From: Prevotella sp. CAG:1058
GTDB taxonomy: Bacteria; Bacteroidota; Bacteroidia; Bacteroidales; Bacteroidaceae
Assembly: GCA_000433175.1 (NCBI GenBank)
Contig: HF986628.1
Span: forward strand, 1-43,187
Direction: 5' to 3'
DNA length: 43,187 nt
How positions within the stretch are numbered: position 1 is the first letter of the stretch; every line of letters begins with the position of its first letter. Under the pieces are notes generated by a model, which was not told the DNA's origin, made no database searches, and was given only the letters and a program-made list of their open reading frames with translations. Shown here one piece after another: positions 8,752 through 15,588 of the stretch. The position numbers and the translations under genes are program-made.

Positions 8752-9348
8752 ATGATGTATAAAAAAATATTATATAGTTTGTTGTTTAATCACTTATGGG
8801 ACTATTTACTAAGAATAAGAAGTATTATAGTTTGTAGTTTATTGAAAGAACATGGGAAAACCATAAGATTTAAATCAATATCATTATTAGTTGGCCCTGA
8901 GTATATGTGTATTGGTAACAATACTAGGTTTGGTAAAAGTTTATATTTAGCAGTATGGAAGGATGTTAAAAATAATGGTTTATCGTCAATAAATAAAGCT
9001 GTTATTCAAATTGGAAGTAATTGCAGTTTTGGACCATATAATAATATAACTGCTATTAACGGAATAAAGATTGGTAATAATGTCTTAACAGGAAAATGGG
9101 TAACTATTACTGATAATTCACATGGCACTACGGATATTGAAACATTGAAGATTCCTCCTTTGGAACGTTCGGTATATTCAAAGGGATCAATATATATTGA
9201 AGATAATGTATGGATTGGTGATAAAGTGACGATTCTTCCTAATGTACATATAGGTAAGGGAGCTGTGATTGCAGCTAACGCAGTTGTAACAAAAGATGTT
9301 GATGCCTTTACAGTAGTAGGAGGAAATCCAGCTAAAAGAATAAAGTAA
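8752..9348 (+). CDS. Hexapeptide-repeat (left-handed beta-helix) acyltransferase
   Basis: The 198-aa protein is a CatB/LacA/WbbJ-type O-acetyltransferase. It has imperfect isoleucine-rich hexapeptide repeats from about residue 45 to 185, including YIEDNVWIGDKVTILPNVHIGKGAVIAANAVV, split here as IEDNVWIGDKV then TILPNVHIGKG, and a typical end VVGGNPAKRIK. The DNSHGT segment (about 122-127) carries the likely catalytic His. Such enzymes use acetyl-CoA to O-acetylate sugars in surface glycans. It starts immediately after the polymerase stop codon. The N-terminal 40 residues are less conserved. Which sugar is acetylated is not apparent; a second member of the family lies at 13718. Confidence 0.88.
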   Translation: MMYKKILYSLLFNHLWDYLLRIRSIIVCSLLKEHGKTIRFKSISLLVGPEYMCIGNNTRFGKSLYLAVWKDVKNNGLSSINKAVIQIGSNCSFGPYNNITAINGIKIGNNVLTGKWVTITDNSHGTTDIETLKIPPLERSVYSKGSIYIEDNVWIGDKVTILPNVHIGKGAVIAANAVVTKDVDAFTVVGGNPAKRIK

Positions 9349-9365
9349 TATTAAATATTTTGCAA

Positions 9366-10523
9366 ATGAAAGCAAGAGTTATAGCATATTATTTGCCACA
9401 GTATCATCCAATACCTGAAAACGATAGATATTGGGGTAAAGGTTTTACGGAATGGCGAAATGTAGCAAAAGCTAAACCGCAGTTTAAAGGACATAAACAA
9501 CCACATATTCCCTCTGATTTGGGATTCTATGATTTGAGGTTGCCACAAATTAGAGAGGAACAAGCAAAATTGGCAAAAGAAGCGGGGATTGAAGGCTTTT
9601 GCTATTGGCATTATTGGTTTGGAAACGGCAAAGAATTATTAGAGATGCCGTTTAATGAAGTTGTTAACTCAGGAACTCCTGATTTTCCTTTTTGTCTTGG
9701 TTGGGCAAACCATGATTGGACGTCAAAAACATGGGAAAAAGGATCTAGCTTCTCAAAAGATCCAATGATTGCTAAACAATTATATCCAGGTGATGAAGAT
9801 TATAAATTGCATTTTACGACTTATCTTAAGGCCTTTAAAGATTCTCGTTATATAAAAGTCGATGGAAAATTGTTATTTGTAGTATTTCGTCCTTTAGATA
9901 TACCTGATCCAAAACATTTCATTGAGTATTGGAATAGTCTGGCAATAGAAAATGGATTGAAAGGATTTTATTTTGTTGGGATTGAAAGCAATTTTGGAGT
10001 CAAAACAGGATCTGGAGATAAATCTTCTATCTCATTGAATCAACATGAGGTGACGAATAAACTTTATTCTGCAATATTTGATGCAGGATATGATGGTATC
10101 AATTCACGTGGACTTAATCTTGCACATGTAAGATATTCGTCATTTTTTAGATATTATTTCTTAAAATTTATCTCAAAATATCTAAAAATAAATCCAACTC
10201 AGAGATATGAATATGGTAAAGTCTCGAAATTGATGTTTGCGGAAGAAGATAAACAAGAATGTGTTTATCCAACAATAGTTCCTAATTGGGATAGGACTCC
10301 AAGGGCTGGTAATAAGGCAATAGTCTGGTATAATAGTACTCCTGAGGATTTTAAGGCACATGTTAGGAAAGCATTTGAATGTATAAGAGATAGATCTGAT
10401 GAGCATAAAATATTATTTCTTATGTCATGGAATGAGTGGGGAGAAGGTAATTATATGGAACCAGATATAGAGTTTGGTCATGGTTATATACAAGCTTTGC
10501 ATGATGTTTTAGAAGAAAAATAG
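9366..10523 (+). CDS. WbsX-type glycosyltransferase (GH99-like domain)
   Basis: I chose the ATG at 9366 over an in-frame TTG at 9360. The 385-aa protein starts with MKARVIAYYLPQYHPIPEND and continues with a WGKGFTEWRNVAKAKP block and HYWFGNGKELLEMPF, all hallmarks of the WbsX family (PF14307), which has a fold related to glycoside hydrolase family 99. The C-terminal WNEWGEGNYMEPD block is also typical. WbsX proteins occur in O-antigen and capsule clusters and are usually annotated as glycosyltransferases, though whether they build or trim glycans is not firmly established. It follows the acyltransferase after 17 bases and precedes the nonulosonate synthase. The family assignment is strong; the reaction is uncertain. 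Confidence 0.87.
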   Translation: MKARVIAYYLPQYHPIPENDRYWGKGFTEWRNVAKAKPQFKGHKQPHIPSDLGFYDLRLPQIREEQAKLAKEAGIEGFCYWHYWFGNGKELLEMPFNEVVNSGTPDFPFCLGWANHDWTSKTWEKGSSFSKDPMIAKQLYPGDEDYKLHFTTYLKAFKDSRYIKVDGKLLFVVFRPLDIPDPKHFIEYWNSLAIENGLKGFYFVGIESNFGVKTGSGDKSSISLNQHEVTNKLYSAIFDAGYDGINSRGLNLAHVRYSSFFRYYFLKFISKYLKINPTQRYEYGKVSKLMFAEEDKQECVYPTIVPNWDRTPRAGNKAIVWYNSTPEDFKAHVRKAFECIRDRSDEHKILFLMSWNEWGEGNYMEPDIEFGHGYIQALHDVLEEK

Positions 10524-10567
10524 AATTAAGCATAATAATTATTAATCATATAGCATAATTGTTTTTT

Positions 10568-11440
10568 ATGAAAGCACCGAAAGTTATCGCAGAAATCGGT
10601 TGCAATCACAAGGGTGATATGGCAATCGCAAAAGAGTTGATTATGACTGCTGCCACATATTGTAAGGCAGATGTTGTAAAATTTCAAAAACGTTGTAATA
10701 AGGAATTATTGACTCCAGAGGAGTATAACGCTCCGCATCCTCATCCAGAAAATTCGTATGGTGCTACATACGGAGAGCACAGAGAATTCTTGGAGTTTAA
10801 TTTAGACCAACATCGTCAATTACAAGCCTGGTGTAATGAATTTGGCATAGAATATTCAACTTCTGTATGGGATATTACTTCTGCAAAAGAAATTTGTACG
10901 CTTAATCCTAACTTAATAAAAGTACCGTCTGCTTGTAATTTGAATAAGGGCTTGTTGGAGTATTTGTGCGATAATTTTAATGGTGAGATTCATCTATCAT
11001 TTGGTATGACGACTCGTGAAGAGGAAGAACAAATCATTCGTTTTTTTGAATCGAAAGGTCGTAACAAGGATTTGGTGATTTATGATTGCACTTCTGGTTA
11101 CCCCGTACCTTTTGAAGATATATGTTTGATGGAGCTTACCCGTTTACGTGATTTGTATGCTGAACGTGTTAAAGCAATTGGATTTTCGGGTCATCATTTG
11201 GGTATAGCAGTTGATTCAGCAGCAGTTGCATTGGGTGCAGAGTGGATAGAACGTCATTACACGCTTGATCGAACATGGAAAGGTACGGATCATGCTGCTT
11301 CTCTTGAACCCGATGGTGTGCGAAAATTGGTACGTGATTGTAAGGCTGTATCAAAAGCTCTCACTTATAAGAGTGAAGATATTTTAGATATAGAAAAAGT
11401 TCAGAGAAATAAATTAAAGAAGAACCAAGTTAAATGGTAA
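10568..11440 (+). CDS. neuB: NeuB/NANS-like nonulosonic acid synthase lacking the SAF domain
   Basis: The ATG at 10568 gives 290 aa; the TTG at 10559 is less likely. The protein is a TIM-barrel of the NeuB family (PF03102): KVIAEIGCNHKGDMAIAKEL at the start, then VVKFQKR, and near the C-terminus IGFSGHHLGI, IERHYTLDRTWKGTDHAAS and LEPDGVRKLV. These enzymes condense phosphoenolpyruvate with ManNAc, ManNAc-6-phosphate or Man-6-phosphate to give sialic acid, its 9-phosphate or KDN-9-phosphate. The blocks YGATYGEHREFLEF and TWKGTDHAASLEP resemble, as I recall, vertebrate NANS, a 9-phosphate synthase. The usual C-terminal SAF (antifreeze-like) domain of about 60 residues is absent: the protein ends just after the barrel. 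The next gene overlaps its end by seven bases. Confidence 0.9.
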   Translation: MKAPKVIAEIGCNHKGDMAIAKELIMTAATYCKADVVKFQKRCNKELLTPEEYNAPHPHPENSYGATYGEHREFLEFNLDQHRQLQAWCNEFGIEYSTSVWDITSAKEICTLNPNLIKVPSACNLNKGLLEYLCDNFNGEIHLSFGMTTREEEEQIIRFFESKGRNKDLVIYDCTSGYPVPFEDICLMELTRLRDLYAERVKAIGFSGHHLGIAVDSAAVALGAEWIERHYTLDRTWKGTDHAASLEPDGVRKLVRDCKAVSKALTYKSEDILDIEKVQRNKLKKNQVKW

Positions 11441-12600
11441 GTCGTATGACAATAGCATTTATACCTGTAAGGGGAGGGTCTAAGTCTATTCCTCTTAAGA
11501 ATATAAAGCCATTCTGTGGCAAGCCTTTGGTTTGTTGGAGTATAGAAGCACTTGAAGCGTGTGATTTAGTTGATGAAATTATTGTTGCTACAGATTCAGA
11601 AAGGATTGAAAGTGTAGTAAAGGGACAATCATATAAGAAGACAAAAATATATCATCGTTCGGCTGAGAATGCTTGTGATACGGCAAGTACCGAGAGTGTG
11701 ATGTTGGAGTATATACATTTTGCACATTTGACTGATGAAACTTTATTTATGTTAGTACAAGCAACATCTCCATTAACACAAACTATTCATTTTTCTGAAG
11801 GTTTGATGACGTATATGAATGGTGCTTATGATTCTCTTTTGACTTGTGTTCGCAATTATCGTTTCTTTTGGGAGCCTGATGGTAAAAGTTTAAATTATGA
11901 TTACATGAATCGCCCACGTCGGCAGAATTTTAATGGTATGTTGATGGAAAATGGAGCGTTCTATATTAATACTGTAGGTAATATAAGAAAATCTAATAAT
12001 CGTTTAAGTGGAAATATTGGTATTTATGAGATGCCTGATTATACCGCGGCAGAGATTGATGAACCTGATGATTGGGTTATAATGGAGAACTTGATGCGTA
12101 ATCATATTCTAGTAAAACAAAATAGTCAATATACGAATAAGATTAAATTATTTCTTTCTGATGTAGATGGTACATTAACTGATGGTGGAATGTATTATAC
12201 TGAAAATGGCGACGAAGTTAAAAAATTCAATACACGTGATGGAATGGGATTTCAATTAGTTAGAGAGAAAGGGATAAAGACAGGCTTTGTTACTTCGGAG
12301 AAAACTAAAATAGTTGAACGTCGTGCAAAAAAATTACAAATAGATTTTATTGTACAAGGTGTTAAGTATAATGGTAAATTGAATGCAGTTAAAGCTATTT
12401 GTAAACATGAAGGATATGAATTAGATGAAGTCGCTTATATTGGTGATGATATTAATTGTTTAGAACTTATTTCTGCTGTTGGAATCGCAGCTTGTCCCGC
12501 TGATGCTAATGAACTGGTAAAAGCTGTTCCAAATATCAAGATTATGAGTAAAAAAGGTGGTGAAGGATGTGTTAGAGAATTTGCAAATTATTTTGTATAG
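11434..12600 (+). CDS. neuA: CMP-nonulosonate cytidylyltransferase fused to KdsC-like HAD phosphatase
   Basis: The 388-aa protein has two domains. Residues about 1-225 are a CMP-sialic acid synthetase: IAFIPVRGGSKSIPLKNI (CTP loop), VQATSPLT near 110, RPRRQNFNGMLMENGAFYI near 165-183, and EIDEPDDWVIME near 205. Residues about 235-388 are a C0-type HAD phosphatase with LSDVDGTLTDGG (motif I, near 240), FVTSEK (motif II), GKLNAVKAI (motif III) and YIGDDINCLEL (motif IV, near 334). The phosphatase half would remove the 9-phosphate and the first half would make the CMP sugar. Motif IV has Cys where KdsC enzymes usually have a further Asp, but the two main acidic residues remain. It overlaps neuB and abuts the next gene. 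An internal ATG at 11446 is an alternative start. Confidence 0.9.
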   Translation: MVSRMTIAFIPVRGGSKSIPLKNIKPFCGKPLVCWSIEALEACDLVDEIIVATDSERIESVVKGQSYKKTKIYHRSAENACDTASTESVMLEYIHFAHLTDETLFMLVQATSPLTQTIHFSEGLMTYMNGAYDSLLTCVRNYRFFWEPDGKSLNYDYMNRPRRQNFNGMLMENGAFYINTVGNIRKSNNRLSGNIGIYEMPDYTAAEIDEPDDWVIMENLMRNHILVKQNSQYTNKIKLFLSDVDGTLTDGGMYYTENGDEVKKFNTRDGMGFQLVREKGIKTGFVTSEKTKIVERRAKKLQIDFIVQGVKYNGKLNAVKAICKHEGYELDEVAYIGDDINCLELISAVGIAACPADANELVKAVPNIKIMSKKGGEGCVREFANYFV

Positions 12601-13728
12601 ATGAAAAGGATCTTATTTGTCATATATCATCCAAGTGAGTTGTCAAATTGGATTACAAAATTATTACCATATATGGAAGACATGGAAGTCTATGTCTTCC
12701 ATATAGCCCAATTACATGGGATGTGTGTGAAAAAGAATTATGGTGATAATTTTATTGATATAAGTAATTTTTCATATAAAGAAATAAAAAAACATATTGA
12801 AGATATAGTTCCAGACCTTACTGTTTTTATGAGTTTTCGTTCACTATTTGAACTTGTAATTCAACAAATTTGTAAGGAGCATAATTTGAAACATGTTTAT
12901 CTGGAACATGGAATGTTCTCAAATGACACATTACGTTTTAGGTCTAATAAGTTAAAGAAAGAGCGAAAAGTTGTTATTCGTAGACAATTGAAATTTATTT
13001 TGCTTTCTTTTCAAAGGATAATGTTTTCATCAAGACCATTATTAGAGTTTATCCTTTTCAAGAATGTTTATTTTAGAAATAAATTCTATTTATGTAAGCA
13101 TGATCACTATCTTGTATATAGTGAACGAAGTTTTGATTGTTTGAAAAACATATTTAAATTGAGTTTGAAAGAAGTTGAGTATGTTGGATATCCTATTTTT
13201 AATGATTATCGTCAAAAAAAAGAGTGTGATGAGTTGGAGAAAAATAAGGATGGTATACTATATGTTCATCAACCGCTTATTTCAGACGGGCTTGCTTCTA
13301 TTTCGTATGATGAAGAAAAACAGTTTTTATTACATATATCTGAGAAGCTAAAAACTTATGGGAAACTGACAGTCTTATTACATCCGCGTTCAAATGTTAA
13401 CGAATATAAACGGCGTTTTGCAGATACTGATATAGAGATTATTCAATCTCCCAATAATTATAAGATATTTGCAAATAAAGCAATTGTAATAGGACATTAT
13501 AGTACCGCTTTATTATACGGATTATATTTTGATAAACGAACAATTATTCTCAATTATCCTTCAATGCATAATGATAGTGTATTTAATAATATTTTTCAAT
13601 ATGTTGAAGATATTGATAAACTAAATATAGATATATTAACAGATAAAAGCATAGATAAAGAGTATATATTGGGAACAAATAATACATTTGAGCATATATC
13701 AGAAAGATTAAAATATTATGCGAATTGA
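12601..13728 (+). CDS. GT-B protein, putative sialyltransferase / polysialyltransferase-like
   Basis: This 375-aa protein begins directly after the neuA stop. It looks like a GT-B fold: an N-terminal Rossmann half starting MKRILFVIYHPSELSNW, then KHVYLEHGMF (about 96-105). The C-terminal half has VLLHPRSN (about 258-265) and GHYSTALLYGLYFDKRTII (about 298-316). An E/D-x-G block, an HP motif and an S(T)AL motif are features of bacterial sialyltransferases (GT38/GT52 type) and of some CDP-glycerol phosphotransferases. Because it follows the CMP-nonulosonate genes, a transferase that uses that donor is the best guess, but no family match can be claimed from motifs alone. A perfect hairpin lies inside the gene at 12670-12705. 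The end overlaps the next gene by 11 bases. Confidence 0.6.
   Translation: MKRILFVIYHPSELSNWITKLLPYMEDMEVYVFHIAQLHGMCVKKNYGDNFIDISNFSYKEIKKHIEDIVPDLTVFMSFRSLFELVIQQICKEHNLKHVYLEHGMFSNDTLRFRSNKLKKERKVVIRRQLKFILLSFQRIMFSSRPLLEFILFKNVYFRNKFYLCKHDHYLVYSERSFDCLKNIFKLSLKEVEYVGYPIFNDYRQKKECDELEKNKDGILYVHQPLISDGLASISYDEEKQFLLHISEKLKTYGKLTVLLHPRSNVNEYKRRFADTDIEIIQSPNNYKIFANKAIVIGHYSTALLYGLYFDKRTIILNYPSMHNDSVFNNIFQYVEDIDKLNIDILTDKSIDKEYILGTNNTFEHISERLKYYAN
12670..12705. repeat. Perfect 14-bp inverted repeat inside the sialyltransferase-like gene
   Basis: The left arm TATATGGAAGACAT (12670-12683) is exactly complementary to ATGTCTTCCATATA (12692-12705), and the eight bases between them can also pair partly. 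The hairpin lies about 70 bases after the start codon and encodes a methionine-glutamate-aspartate segment, so it must fit both the coding frame and the fold. It could lower translation or act as a site for recombination or attenuation. No function is shown. Confidence 0.7.
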
Positions 13729-14278
13729 TTATTCTAATATGCCTGTTGGTTCAAGTAGAATAAATTTCCGACTACGATGGTATTATAATATTTTGCGTTC
13801 ATGGTATTTATTTCATTTTAAGTATCCATGGGTTAAGTATAAGGGATTTACAAGAGTATTGCCTGGAACACGTTTTGCAAAAGGGTTTATTGTAGAATTA
13901 GGTGAGCATGTTCAATTTGGACGAAACACTTCTGTTACTTTTAATTGTATATTTGGTAATTATATTCTTGTTGCTCAAGATGTATCTTTTGTAGGAAAGA
14001 ATGATCATCAGATAGATATTCCTGGTCAATATATATGGAAAGGTAAACATTCCACAGATGGTTATATTTGTATTGAAGATGATGTGTGGATTGGCGAGGG
14101 AGCAATAATTGTTGGTCCATTGACAATTGGGAAAGGTTCTGTCATTGCATCAGGTGCTGTGGTGACTCACGATGTCCCATCTTGTGAGGTATGGGGAGGT
14201 GTACCTGCAAAAAAAATCAAAGATCGTTTTAGTGATGAAACAGCAAAACAACAACATATTTCTTATTTAGAAAGATAA
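13718..14278 (+). CDS. Hexapeptide-repeat acyltransferase (WbbJ/WcaF/CatB type)
   Basis: The 186-aa protein is a second left-handed beta-helix acetyltransferase. Repeat-like segments run from about residue 50 to 170, with KNDHQIDIPG (about 92-101, probable catalytic His in DHQ), YICIEDDVWIGEGAIIVGP and LTIGKGSVIASGAVVTHDV, and the usual VWGGVPAKKIKDR ending. It is the last gene of the AT-rich cluster and overlaps the preceding putative sialyltransferase gene. O-acetylation of the nonulosonic acid or of another sugar in the repeat is a reasonable guess. Its 3' end overlaps by 16 bases the end of a small gene on the opposite strand. Confidence 0.88.
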   Translation: MRIDYSNMPVGSSRINFRLRWYYNILRSWYLFHFKYPWVKYKGFTRVLPGTRFAKGFIVELGEHVQFGRNTSVTFNCIFGNYILVAQDVSFVGKNDHQIDIPGQYIWKGKHSTDGYICIEDDVWIGEGAIIVGPLTIGKGSVIASGAVVTHDVPSCEVWGGVPAKKIKDRFSDETAKQQHISYLER

Positions 14279-14526
14279 AATTCCCATATTCCATTTTGTA
14301 TTTTTTGTAGAATTTCATCCTCTAAAAGGAAATAAGGCACAGGTTCGCTACTTCCTTCAAGATAAAAGAAAAGGTGCTTGATGCCGGGAGCTTCCGGATA
14401 TGTGTAGGCTTCAATTTTGGTGACGGGTATGCCTAAAAGGTTAAGACGCTGCAAGAGGTCTTGGCGCTGTTTTTTATCAAGGCTGATATAGGCATTGTAA
14501 ACTTTATCGATGTCGAACTTTCTCAT
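14263..14526 (-). CDS. Small conserved-looking protein, unknown function
   Basis: The 87-aa product is acidic to neutral with a Tyr/Phe-rich C-terminal half and an N-terminal predicted helix (MRKFDIDKVYNAYISLDKKQ, then RQDLLQRLNLLGIP). No signal peptide or membrane segment is visible. I do not recognise it. It is probably real: a perfect -7 box (TATCTTTG, minus strand, 14554-14547) lies about 20 bases upstream of the start, the frame has clear protein-like composition, and it fills the space between two oppositely oriented genes. It overlaps the end of the acyltransferase gene tail to tail. It marks the edge between the AT-rich cluster and the normal-composition chromosome. Confidence 0.7.
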   Translation of the reverse strand: MRKFDIDKVYNAYISLDKKQRQDLLQRLNLLGIPVTKIEAYTYPEAPGIKHLFFYLEGSSEPVPYFLLEDEILQKIQNGIWEFYLSK

Positions 14527-14546
14527 GTGTAATGGCTTTGGTAAAG

Positions 14547-14554
14547 CAAAGATA
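14547..14554 (-). promoter_or_regulatory. -7 box for the 87-aa gene
   Basis: The minus strand reads TATCTTTG, an exact TAnnTTTG Bacteroidetes sigma-ABfr -7 element, about 20 bases upstream of the start codon at 14526. A clear -33 TTTG is not visible. Confidence 0.55.
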
Positions 14555-14644
14555 AATATTTTTTCTTAATTGCAGAAATGGCGGTAGTAAATCAAAGCCA
14601 TATTTGCAATTTGTGTAATTGCGTTCGTATAAAAACAAGAAACA

Positions 14645-15361
14645 ATGATAAGACTTAAGACGCTCTCTATACAGGAGGGTAAAGATGCACTTGGCAAATT
14701 GCCGGAAGGTAAACTGCTGATAAATACTATTAATGCCCATTCGTATAACACTGCCCTGAAGGACGAACTGTTTGCAGAGGCTTTGATAAAGGGCGATGTG
14801 CTTATTCCCGACGGTGTTAGCATAGTGAAGGCATGTAAATGGCTAAAGGCAAAATCGCAGCCGAAAGAGCGTATAGCCGGTTGGGATTTGTTCGTTTTTG
14901 AGATGGACAAGCTGAACAGTAAAGGGGGTAAGTGTTTCTTTATGGGTAGCAGTGAAAAGGTGCTTGGCCTGATAAAGAAAAGGGCTGCAGTGGACTATCC
15001 AAACATAACCGTGGAGACTTACTCGCCTCCATATAAGCCGGAGTTCAGCAAGGAAGACAATGAAGCGATAATAGAGGCAATAAACAAGGCAAATCCAGAC
15101 TTGCTGTGGATTGGCATGACTGCACCTAAGCAGGAAAAGTGGACTTACTCACATTGGAACGAGCTTGACATACACTGCCATGTGGGAACTATTGGTGCGG
15201 TGTTCGATTTCTTTGCGGGCACAGTGGCACGTGCGCCGATGTGGTGGCAGGAGCATGGACTTGAATGGGCTTACAGACTGCTGAAAGAGCCTAAAAGAAT
15301 GTGGAGAAGGTATATTATTGGTAATGCTTTGTTTTTGTGGAATATTGCAACCAAAGGGTAA
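14645..15361 (+). CDS. WecB/TagA/CpsF family glycosyltransferase (GT26)
   Basis: The 238-aa protein matches the GT26 family: LLINTINAHSYNTALKDE (about 24-41) for the N-terminal substrate loop, VLIPDGVSIVKACKW (about 55-69) with the conserved Asp that is catalytic in TagA, RIAGWDLF, CFFMGSSEKVLG, and the C-terminal WIGMTAPKQEKW and GTIGAVFDFFAGTVARAP blocks. Members transfer ManNAc, ManNAcA or related sugars to lipid-linked GlcNAc, often as the second step of a repeat unit. It is on the same strand as the cluster but has the base composition of the downstream chromosome and its own 5' region, so it may be a conserved component while the upstream operon is the variable part. Confidence 0.92.
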   Translation: MIRLKTLSIQEGKDALGKLPEGKLLINTINAHSYNTALKDELFAEALIKGDVLIPDGVSIVKACKWLKAKSQPKERIAGWDLFVFEMDKLNSKGGKCFFMGSSEKVLGLIKKRAAVDYPNITVETYSPPYKPEFSKEDNEAIIEAINKANPDLLWIGMTAPKQEKWTYSHWNELDIHCHVGTIGAVFDFFAGTVARAPMWWQEHGLEWAYRLLKEPKRMWRRYIIGNALFLWNIATKG

Positions 15362-15429
15362 AATTTATAATTTGACTTGATTGCCGGATAGGTTTTTAAA
15401 AGGTGGCATATTGGGTTGTGAAACGTGGC

Positions 15430-15479
15430 CTTTTGCAATGCAAAAGACGGTCTTTCGGAGTGCGAAAGGCCGTCTTTTG
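15430..15479. repeat. GCAAAAG-type palindromic repeat with terminator hairpin
   Basis: Two overlapping palindromes lie after the GT26 gene. The first, 15430-15446, is CTTTTGCAATGCAAAAG (8-bp arms). The second pairs 15441-15457 with 15463-15479 (17-bp arms with one G-T pair) and is followed by TTTTTG, so it can terminate transcription on the + strand. The arms share bases 15441-15446, so only one structure can form at a time. Related elements occur at 24327-24365 and 33130-33191. Confidence 0.7.
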
Positions 15480-15588
15480 TTTTTGTACCGGTTTTTGGTT
15501 GGCATGCCGGTTGGGTAATAATGTTTTATCGATGGTTGTGCCTGTCATGGGCGGTGATTGCCGGGCGTGCCGCTGGTGCGGCCGGCTG

